64,000 bases of DNA from Delftia tsuruhatensis (GTDB lineage: Bacteria > Pseudomonadota > Gammaproteobacteria > Burkholderiales > Burkholderiaceae_C): assembly GCF_903815225.1 (NCBI RefSeq), contig NZ_LR813084.1, positions 1,902,501 through 1,966,500 on the forward strand. Reading direction: 5' to 3'. Within the stretch, counting starts at the first letter, position 1, and every line of letters begins with the position of its first letter. The translations under genes were made by a program, and so were the position numbers. Shown piece after piece: positions 1-6,718 of the stretch. A model generated the notes under the pieces. That model worked only from the letters and a program-made list of their open reading frames with translations, ran no database searches and was not told the origin of the DNA.

Positions 1-739
1 TCTCGTGCTCGGCCTTCATCAGGATCACGCCGCCGCGCGGGCCGCGCAGGCTCTTGTGCGTGGTGGTGGTGACCACGTCGGCGTGCGGCACGGGGTTGGG
101 GTAGACGCCTGCGGCGATCAGGCCGGCATAGTGGGCCATGTCCACCCAGAAGATCGCGCCGACTTCCCTTGCGATCTTGGCGAAGCGCTCGAAATCGATG
201 GCCAATGCGTAGGCCGAGGCGCCGGCCACGATGATGCGCGGCTTGTGCTCGCGCGCCAGGGCTTCCATCTTGTCGTAGTCGATGGCTTCCTCGGCGTTCA
301 GGCCATAGGAGACCACGTTGAACCACTTGCCCGACATGTTCAGCGGCATGCCGTGCGTCAGGTGGCCGCCTTCGGCCAGGCTCATGCCCATGATGGTGTC
401 GCCGGGCTTGGCGAAGGCCATCAGCACGGCCTGATTGGCCTGGGAACCGGAGTTGGGCTGCACATTGGCGGCTTCGGCGCCGAACAGCTTCTTGACGCGG
501 TCGATGGCGAGCTGCTCGACCACGTCCACGTTCTCGCAGCCGCCGTAGTAGCGCTTGCCCGGGTAGCCTTCCGCGTACTTGTTGGTGAGCTGGGAGCCCT
601 GGGCTTCCATCACGGCGGGCGAGCAGTAGTTCTCGCTGGCGATCAGTTCGATGTGTTCTTGCTGGCGCAGGTTTTCGGCCTGGATGGCGGCAAAGACTTC
701 GGCGTCGACCTTCTCGACGGTATTGGTGCGTTGAAACAT
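1..739 (-). CDS. glyA: Serine hydroxymethyltransferase, 5' part (gene runs off the window)
   Basis: PLP enzyme of the cytoplasm that interconverts serine and glycine while charging tetrahydrofolate with a one-carbon unit. The visible N-terminal 246 residues are intact and carry family blocks such as [25 protein letters not shown] and the PLP-lysine segment [14 protein letters not shown]. The C-terminal part lies beyond base 1. The start ATG (737-739) has AGGA a few bases upstream, next to a CTGCC that may pair with the riboswitch. No frame break is seen. The upstream ZTP riboswitch ties expression to purine/folate one-carbon status. Identification is secure. Confidence 0.97.
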   Translation of the reverse strand, partial: MFQRTNTVEKVDAEVFAAIQAENLRQQEHIELIASENYCSPAVMEAQGSQLTNKYAEGYPGKRYYGGCENVDVVEQLAIDRVKKLFGAEAANVQPNSGSQANQAVLMAFAKPGDTIMGMSLAEGGHLTHGMPLNMSGKWFNVVSYGLNAEEAIDYDKMEALAREHKPRIIVAGASAYALAIDFERFAKIAREVGAIFWVDMAHYAGLIAAGVYPNPVPHADVVTTTTHKSLRGPRGGVILMKAEHE

Positions 740-762
740 GGCAGTCCTGTGAACTTGAAATT

Positions 763-945
763 CCCTTGAGGCCAAGGGCTGCCCAGGCGAACGGCGGAAC
801 ACTCCAAGCCACGTCCGTCTGGACAGGACCCGGGCGGTACGCTCCCCGGTGGTTCACAGAAGGTGGTCCCTGCCGGGCCTTCTGCTGGTTTCCACGTCAG
901 CGGCAGCCTGCATGAAGCGGCTGCGCCTATCGCCAGTTGCGTACC
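763..945 (-). promoter_or_regulatory. ZTP (pfl) riboswitch in the glyA leader
   Basis: Read on the minus strand, the leader contains the conserved blocks of the pfl/ZTP aptamer in order: CTGGCG (about 938-933), a variable arm, ACCACCGGGGAGCG (about 853-839), and CCGTTCGCCTGGGCA (about 794-780). ZTP/ZMP riboswitches are known to control purine and one-carbon genes, glyA among them. After the aptamer comes a small hairpin CCCTTG-gcct-CAAGGG (778-763). The aptamer's terminal GGCAG (783-779) could pair with CTGCC (744-740) directly before the start codon, placing the AGGA ribosome site in the enclosed loop, so translational control is likely. No T-tract terminator is visible. The aptamer call rests on consensus matching by eye; the switching model is inference. 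A possible -10 (TACACT, 956-951) lies upstream with no good -35. Confidence 0.85.
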
Positions 946-1046
946 CCGTTAGTGTAGCTGAGCCGGCGCTGCCGCTTGCGCCGCGGTTGCGCCGGTGACG
1001 CCGCTTTTGCGTGCGGCGCTTTGCGGTGCGCGCCGTGGCCACCATG

Positions 1047-1069
1047 AAAAAAGCTGGCCTCGGCCAGCT
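1047..1069 (-). terminator. Intrinsic terminator of the lytic transglycosylase gene
   Basis: On the minus strand AGCTGGC-cgag-GCCAGCT is a perfect 7-bp stem followed at once by six T. It lies 29 bases past the stop codon at 1098 and separates this gene from the glyA leader. Confidence 0.9.
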
Positions 1070-1097
1070 CCAGTCGTCATCTCGCGGCGGGGCGCGG

Positions 1098-2009
1098 CTA
1101 CAGGGCCGGCTCCTGGGTTTGCAGTGCTACCTGCTCGGTGCGCACGGACGGAATACCCGAGCTCACGGGTACCGGTGCCTGTGTGGCGGCGGCCTCGGTG
1201 GCCGTGGCTGCTGTGGCGGGTGTGACAGGCTTGGTCACCGCGACCTGGACCGCCGGCTTGGGCTGCTCGATCTTGGCTGTCATCAAGGGCACCGCGCGCA
1301 TGCCTGCCGCAAGGCGCAGGCGCTGGTGCTCGGCCAGCACCTTGGCGGCGTAGCCACCATCGGTGGGCAGATTGGCCGCGCCCACGTAGTAACGCAGGCC
1401 GCCCTCGATGGAGCCGGCGCGCTCTATGCATTCCTTGAGCACGCGCACGCCCACGCGCAGATTGCTCACGGGATCGAACGCAGCGTTCTGGCCACCGAAG
1501 TTCTCGTACTTGTCGGTGTGCACCGTGGTCATCACCTGCATCAGACCCTGCGCGCCCACGGCGCTTTGTGCGAACGGGTTGAAGCTCGACTCGATCGCCA
1601 TGATGGCCAGGATCAGCGTGGGATCCAGGCGGTTGGCCTTGCCCAGGTCGTAGGCCTCGCTGACCAGGGCAGCGATGGGCTCCGGCGCCACGCGGTATTT
1701 CTTGCTGAGCCAGAAGGCCACGGCCGCCTGCTCCTTGGGCAGGCTCTTGGGATTGGTCGCCGTCGCGCGCTCGCTGGCGGCGAGCTCGACGGGCATGCCC
1801 AGTTCGGCCGTCTGGCGGGCGGTCAGCCAGGAGCGCAACTGGCTCTCTCCGGCATCGCGCAGATCGGGACGGGCGAACAAGGTGATGGCCAGAAAGGCCA
1901 CAGCCAGGCCCAGCAGGGCGAAGCTGTTGTGGATGATGGCAAGAAAACCGTTGGCCACATCGATGGCGAACGTTCGCGCGGCGGCGAAGAATTTTCCTGA
2001 CGCTGGCAT
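1098..2009 (-). CDS. Membrane-anchored lytic transglycosylase (SLT domain)
   Basis: Predicted murein lytic transglycosylase of 303 residues that would cleave peptidoglycan glycan strands on the periplasmic side of the inner membrane. A hydrophobic segment at about residues 30-46 acts as an anchor. The SLT domain spans about 105-240; the motif AIMAIESSFNPFAQS holds the likely catalytic Glu at 140, followed by GAQGLMQV. The C-terminal 60 residues are Ala/Thr/Val-rich and low complexity. ATG 2009 is chosen because AAGGA lies 8-9 bases upstream; an in-frame ATG 72 bases earlier would add a basic stretch ahead of the anchor. It stands alone, with its own terminator and the candidate promoter at 2206-2235. 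The exact Slt/Mlt subfamily is not resolved. Confidence 0.85.
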   Translation of the reverse strand: MPASGKFFAAARTFAIDVANGFLAIIHNSFALLGLAVAFLAITLFARPDLRDAGESQLRSWLTARQTAELGMPVELAASERATATNPKSLPKEQAAVAFWLSKKYRVAPEPIAALVSEAYDLGKANRLDPTLILAIMAIESSFNPFAQSAVGAQGLMQVMTTVHTDKYENFGGQNAAFDPVSNLRVGVRVLKECIERAGSIEGGLRYYVGAANLPTDGGYAAKVLAEHQRLRLAAGMRAVPLMTAKIEQPKPAVQVAVTKPVTPATAATATEAAATQAPVPVSSGIPSVRTEQVALQTQEPAL

Positions 2010-2040
2010 AGCTTTTTCCTTTCTAGGGGCGCCAGCCCGA

Positions 2041-2130
2041 AACGGCCTTCGCCGGGAAGCGAAGGCCGTTGAGGCCGGCACCCTGGATTGGGTGCTGCGG
2101 ATCCGGGAGGCGGGGTGCGCTGGGCACCTT
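2041..2130 (-). promoter_or_regulatory. Hairpin-rich 5' leader of the lytic transglycosylase gene
   Basis: Three inverted repeats sit in the leader: a 12-bp perfect stem AACGGCCTTCGC/GCGAAGGCCGTT (2041-2070), GCACCC-tggatt-GGGTGC (2080-2097) and GGTGC/GCACC (about 2116-2130). No T tract follows on either strand. They may be mRNA-stabilising or regulatory structures. The structure is visible; any function is inference. Confidence 0.35.
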
Positions 2131-2173
2131 GGCGATGCAGGCCTGCGGGATCTGCTCAGTCGTGAGGCAGCGG

Positions 2174-2200
2174 AAACAAAAAACGCTCTATTCGAGCGCT
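2174..2200 (-). terminator. Terminator-like hairpin directly downstream of a promoter
   Basis: Minus strand: AGCGCTC-gaata-GAGCGTT (five Watson-Crick pairs plus G-U and A-U extension) followed by a T run. It begins only a few bases past the start site predicted from the promoter at 2206-2235, so it could act as an attenuator of the lytic transglycosylase leader. Confidence 0.5.
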
Positions 2201-2205
2201 GGCGG

Positions 2206-2235
2206 ATTCTAGGAGGTCACTAAATACATGGTCAA
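2206..2235 (-). promoter_or_regulatory. Sigma-70-type promoter reading toward the lytic transglycosylase gene
   Basis: Minus strand TTGACC (2235-2230), an 18-base spacer, then TAGAAT (2211-2206). It lies in an AT-rich patch (about 2215-2290) that contrasts with the GC-rich surroundings. The predicted start is near 2199. Confidence 0.6.
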
Positions 2236-2414
2236 TACTATGATGTGAATTTCTTAGATCGATGAATTATAAAAAAGCATGGATGCAAACACAGGTTGAA
2301 GGGGTTTGAGAGCGGTTGGTGTGCTATCGAAATACACGGCTTCCGAGCTGCACGGGGTGCACGTGAAATTGCAATCAAATGCAAAAGCACTGGCCTGAGG
2401 GCTCGGGGCAAATC

Positions 2415-2645
2415 TATATTGGAGGCGACTGCTCAGGCAGTCGTTCCGCCAAGGCGGAAGACGGGTAAAAGTGGCGTCCGACGGTTCGGGCGCAGTCGTT
2501 CAAGTCTTCCTCCGCGGCCTTCCTGGAAGCAATCTCTTGCTTCCAAGCAGCAAGGACCATCCTCTCCTTGACTGCGGAAAACGGCCAGGCCTTGCGCCTG
2601 CCGTAAAGCCCGGAAGCCGGTTCAAGGCTTCCGGGCTTTGTCGTT
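2415..2645 (+). ncRNA. Candidate structured RNA: six consecutive stem-loops, orphan
   Basis: The 765-bp gap between the lytic transglycosylase start and the DUF748 gene has no convincing gene. Its plus strand holds six successive inverted repeats: 2426-2443 (CGACTGC-tcag-GCAGTCG), 2444-2459 (TTCCGC-caag-GCGGAA), 2474-2493 (8 bp with one G-U pair), 2525-2544 (GGAAGCAA-tctc-TTGCTTCC), 2581-2604 (one bulge) and 2606-2638 (13 perfect pairs, AAGCCCGGAAGCC, then TTTGTCGTT, terminator-like). A TATATT box at 2415-2420 would start transcription near 2427, giving a transcript of about 215 bases; no good -35 is visible. I do not recognise 6S, RNase P, tmRNA or SRP RNA here. It could be a free small RNA or an attenuated leader of the DUF748 gene. 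The strand is inferred from the T-rich tail and the TATATT box. Confidence 0.45.
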
Positions 2646-2774
2646 CCAGGGGCGCTGCAACGTCAAGAAATGTGCCGCGACACCGGCCAAGGTGTTGCCG
2701 GCGCTTCAATTTCTGGTGCAATGGCAGCCATTGGCCCCTGCCGGCAGCAGAGGCCGTATCCGTTAACGAACCCC

Positions 2775-5700
2775 ATGCAATCTTTTCTTTTCAGGAACCG
2801 CTGGCTGCGCAGGCTGGTCATCACTCTTGCAGTCTTTGTCCTGCTGCTGCTGTTGCTGTGGGCGCTGGTGCCTGGCATCGCCAAGAGCCAGCTGGAAAAG
2901 CAGGCCTCCGCCAGGCTCGGCCGCGCAGTCACCGTGGGACGTGTGGAATTTTCGCCCTGGTCGCTGGAGCTGACGCTGCGCGATCTCCGTGTGGCTCGGG
3001 CGGCTCAGGAAGGGGCGTCGGCGCAGGACGAGCCATCGACATCCCAGTTCCAGGTCGATCGCATCTATGTCAATGCCAGCATCCAGTCCCTGCTGAGGCT
3101 GATGCCCGTGCTGGACGCCATCGAGGTCGATGCACCGGTGCTGCGGCTGACCCAGCGCAGCCTGGGGCATTTCGACGTGGACGACGTGCTGGCCAGACTG
3201 TCGCAGCCCAGTGATCCCGAGCCGTCCGGACCGGTGGGCTTCGCGCTGTACAACATCGCGCTCAGCGATGGCCGGGTGGAACTGCAAGATGATCTGCAGG
3301 AGCGCCAGCACACGCTGGACCAGTTGCAGCTGCGGCTGCCCTTCATCAGCAACCTGGAGTCCAAGCGGGACATCAAGGTCCTGCCGCATCTGTCCTTTGC
3401 GCTCAATGGCAGCCGCTTCGAGTCCAGCGCCCAGAGCACGCCTTTCACGGACCAGCGCCGGACCGCGGTCGACCTGAGCTGGCAGGGCGTGGACCTGGCG
3501 CCCTATCTTGGCTACGTACCCTCCAGTGCGCCCATCCGGCCGAGTGCCGGCGTGCTGGACACGAACCTGCACATCGCCTTCGAGCAGGATCCCCAGGCCG
3601 TGGTGCGTATCAGTGGCGAGATCAGCCTGTCCGGCGCCGAACTGCGCGACCGTGAGGGTGCGCCGCTGCTGCGCTTCGAGCGTCTGGCTGCCGTTCTCAA
3701 GAATGTGCAGCCTCTGCAGTCCATTGCGGAGCTGGAATCCGTGCAGTGGAGCGCGCCGGAGGTCTTTGCATCCCGCGATGCCCGTGGCCGGATCAACTGG
3801 CTGTCCGCAGCACAAGGGCCTGCGGCGGTGGACGGCGCGGCCGCCGATGCTCCGCAGCAGGCCCCGGACAAGCCCACCGATGCGCGGCAGCCGTGGCAGG
3901 TGGCCCTGGGCAGGCTCGTGATCGCCGATGCCACCGTGCATTGGCGTGATGCGGCACCCGACGCCGGGAAGGCTGGCGCGGCCTTGCAGGCGCGGCAACT
4001 GTCAGTGCACGCGCGTGACATACGGTGGCCCATGGAGCAGCCGCTGAGCTTCGATGCGGGCCTGCTCTTGCAGGCCGGTGCGGCCGCGCCGGATGCCAAG
4101 CCTGCGCAACTGATGCTCAGTGGCGCCTTGACCGACAAGCAGGGCCGACTGGCTATCTCCGCGCGGCAGCTGCCGCTTCAACTGGCGGCGCCCTATCTCT
4201 CTGCCCATCTCGCGCCCGAGCTGTCGGGCGTGCTGGAGACGGATGCCGGCCTGGGCTGGAACGGCTCTGCCATGGTGGCGCATGTGGCCCGGCTTGCCGT
4301 GGAGCAGTTGAGCCTGAAGGACAGGGTCGCACCGGTGGCCGTCGCACAATTGCAGCTGGACCAGGTGCAGGTCGATCTGGCCCGCCAGCAGGTCGCCGTG
4401 GGGCGCGTGGCATTGCAAAAGCCGCAAGTGGCCGTGGCGCGCGACACGCAGGGCCGATGGATGTACGAGCAATGGCTGCCGACCACGGCGCCGGCGCCAG
4501 TGCCGCCCGGCCCGGGCAAGGCCGCGTCCAGGCCCTGGGCGCTGAAGTTGCAGGCGGTGGAGGTGGATGGCGGTGCGGTCACGCTGCGCGATGCTGCGCC
4601 CATGCGGGGAGCCGATGCACCCCGCAGTGTCTCCCTGGACCTGAGCTCGCTGCGCCTGCGGCTGGGAGCCATCGAACCGCTCGCCGCCAGGCAGGCGACC
4701 ACGCCGCTGGAGCTGTCCGCCCACGTGGGGTCGGGACGCCGCGTCCAGGCGGGCTCCCTGAGTCTGCGCGGTGACCTGGGGCTGGCGCCGCTGTCGCTTC
4801 AGGGCAAGGTGCAGGCGCGCAGCCTGCCATTGCATGCGCTGGAGCCCTATTTCGCCGACCTGCTCAATGTGGAGCTGGTGCGTGCCGATGGCAATTTCAC
4901 CGGCCAGCTGCGCTTTGCCAGCCTGCCGGTCGGACCCGAGCTGGCCGTGCAGGGCGATGTCGAACTCAGCGAACTGCGCATGCGCTCGGCGTTGGCCTCG
5001 CCTGTGCAGGCCGCAGATGCCGCCCCGGCGGCGCCGCGTTCTGCCGCAGGTGCCGTGGCCGCCGTGCTCAGTGAATCCACGGCGGATCGCGCAGCTTCCT
5101 CGGGGCTGGGATTGCGTGACGAGCTGCTGGCGTGGAAGACGCTGGCCGTGCGCGGTCTGGATCTGCAGATGCAGCCCGCGCAGCCGCTGCGCCTGAGCGT
5201 GCGCGAGACGGCTCTCAGCGATTTCTTTGCGCGTGTCATCGTGCAGCGCAATGGCCGCATCAACCTGCAGGACATCGTCAAGTCGGCCAAGTCAGAGCAG
5301 TCGCTGGCGCAGAACGCGGTGCCCGCTGCCGATGGCGCTGGCACGTCGGCGCAGGCCGCGTCTGCTGCCGTTCCTGCGTCGGGTCCGGCCCCCATCGTCA
5401 ACGTCGGCCCCATCGTTCTGACAGGGGGCAGGGTGCAGTTCTCCGACTACTTCATCCAGCCCAACTACTCGGCCGATCTCAGCGAGCTGGCAGGGCGCCT
5501 GAGTGCCTTCTCGTCGCAGCAGACCTCCGGGCAGCAGGGGCCGCAACTGGCGGATGTGGAGTTGCGTGGCCGTGCCCAGGGCACCGCTTTCCTGGAGATC
5601 ACCGGCCAGGTCAATCCGCTGGCCAAGCCGCTGGCCCTGGACATCCGTGCCCAGATGCGCGATCTGGAGCTGCCGCCTCTGTCTCCCTATTCCATCAAAT

Positions 5701-6590
5701 ATGCGGGCCACGGCATCGAGCGCGGCAAGCTCAGCATGGACGTCGACTACAAGATCGAACCCGACGGCCAGCTCACGGCGCGCAACAAGCTGGTGCTGCA
5801 CCAGCTGACCTTCGGCGAGCCCGTGCAAGGGGCTCCGGCCTCGCTGCCCGTGCGCCTGGCCGTGGCGCTGCTGGCTGACCGCAATGGGGTCATCGACCTG
5901 GATCTGCCGGTCAGCGGCTCGCTCAACGACCCACAGTTCCGGCTGGCGCCGGTCATCTTCAAGATCATCGGCAATCTGATCATGAAGGCCGTCACCGCGC
6001 CGTTCTCGCTGCTCTCCGGTGCCTTTGGCGGCAGCAGCGAGTCGGGCGTGGTGGCCTTCGCGCCGGGCCGTGCCCAGATCGATGCCAAGGCGCGCGAGAG
6101 CCTGGACAAGGTGGTTGCCTCGCTCAAGGAACGTCCCGCGCTCAAGCTCACCGTGATCGGGGAGGCGCGCGAGGCACAGGACCGGGAGGCATGGAAGCAG
6201 GCGCAGCTCGATCGCCTGCTGCTGGCGCAAAAGCGCCGCCAGGCCCTGCGCGATGGCAGGTCGGCGGAGTCCGTCACCGAAGTGTCCGAAGCGGAGGTGC
6301 CGACACTGACCAAGGCGTTGTACAGCCGATCTGACTTTGCCAAGCCGCGCAATGTCATCGGCATGGCCAAGGATCTGCCCACGGACCAGATGCGCAGCCT
6401 CCTGCTTGCCCAGATCAGTGTTCCCGACGACGCGATGCGGGAGCTGGCACTGGCGCGCGGCGTTGCTGTGCGAGACTATCTGGCACAGCAGCAGTTGCCG
6501 CTGGAGCGGCTGTTCCTGGGAGCTCCCAGGCTGGACTCGCAGGACCAGGAGTGGAGTCCGCGCGCCCAGCTCAGCCTGTCCACGCAGTAG
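2775..6590 (+). CDS. DUF748 / AsmA-like envelope protein
   Basis: A 1271-residue protein with an N-terminal membrane anchor (about residues 13-33, poly-Leu core) and a long periplasmic region rich in the alternating pattern of AsmA/DUF748 proteins. Related families form long beta-groove proteins implicated in lipid transport or outer-membrane assembly; the role of this one is unknown. The last 180 residues resemble an OmpA-like fold (VVAFAPGRAQID, then a KARESLDKV helix). Ala/Pro-rich linkers occur mid-protein. ATG 2775 is chosen because it directly precedes the anchor, although no Shine-Dalgarno sequence is visible; in-frame ATGs at 2670 and 2721 would add 35 or 18 residues without a signal. 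It is monocistronic in appearance, with the candidate structured RNA just upstream. Confidence 0.8.
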   Translation: MQSFLFRNRWLRRLVITLAVFVLLLLLLWALVPGIAKSQLEKQASARLGRAVTVGRVEFSPWSLELTLRDLRVARAAQEGASAQDEPSTSQFQVDRIYVNASIQSLLRLMPVLDAIEVDAPVLRLTQRSLGHFDVDDVLARLSQPSDPEPSGPVGFALYNIALSDGRVELQDDLQERQHTLDQLQLRLPFISNLESKRDIKVLPHLSFALNGSRFESSAQSTPFTDQRRTAVDLSWQGVDLAPYLGYVPSSAPIRPSAGVLDTNLHIAFEQDPQAVVRISGEISLSGAELRDREGAPLLRFERLAAVLKNVQPLQSIAELESVQWSAPEVFASRDARGRINWLSAAQGPAAVDGAAADAPQQAPDKPTDARQPWQVALGRLVIADATVHWRDAAPDAGKAGAALQARQLSVHARDIRWPMEQPLSFDAGLLLQAGAAAPDAKPAQLMLSGALTDKQGRLAISARQLPLQLAAPYLSAHLAPELSGVLETDAGLGWNGSAMVAHVARLAVEQLSLKDRVAPVAVAQLQLDQVQVDLARQQVAVGRVALQKPQVAVARDTQGRWMYEQWLPTTAPAPVPPGPGKAASRPWALKLQAVEVDGGAVTLRDAAPMRGADAPRSVSLDLSSLRLRLGAIEPLAARQATTPLELSAHVGSGRRVQAGSLSLRGDLGLAPLSLQGKVQARSLPLHALEPYFADLLNVELVRADGNFTGQLRFASLPVGPELAVQGDVELSELRMRSALASPVQAADAAPAAPRSAAGAVAAVLSESTADRAASSGLGLRDELLAWKTLAVRGLDLQMQPAQPLRLSVRETALSDFFARVIVQRNGRINLQDIVKSAKSEQSLAQNAVPAADGAGTSAQAASAAVPASGPAPIVNVGPIVLTGGRVQFSDYFIQPNYSADLSELAGRLSAFSSQQTSGQQGPQLADVELRGRAQGTAFLEITGQVNPLAKPLALDIRAQMRDLELPPLSPYSIKYAGHGIERGKLSMDVDYKIEPDGQLTARNKLVLHQLTFGEPVQGAPASLPVRLAVALLADRNGVIDLDLPVSGSLNDPQFRLAPVIFKIIGNLIMKAVTAPFSLLSGAFGGSSESGVVAFAPGRAQIDAKARESLDKVVASLKERPALKLTVIGEAREAQDREAWKQAQLDRLLLAQKRRQALRDGRSAESVTEVSEAEVPTLTKALYSRSDFAKPRNVIGMAKDLPTDQMRSLLLAQISVPDDAMRELALARGVAVRDYLAQQQLPLERLFLGAPRLDSQDQEWSPRAQLSLSTQ

Positions 6591-6718
6591 CCCGGTTTTG
6601 GCTGTGCTCCAAATAACGGCGAGAATATGGTTTTCCCGGTCCGGCTAGCATGCCCGCATGCAGCCCGGCCGGCCCGCGTCTGGCAGCCCGTGGCTGGCAG
6701 GCATTCAACGATTGATTC

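Noticed and set aside
2415..2645. Reading the stem-loop array as a CsrB/RsmZ-type RNA
   Set aside because: GGA triplets are present but lie in stems or linkers, not in the hairpin loops as needed for CsrA/RsmA titration.
2670..2774. Earlier in-frame ATGs for the DUF748 protein
   Set aside because: The extension has no signal or ribosome site and would place a polar stretch before the membrane anchor.
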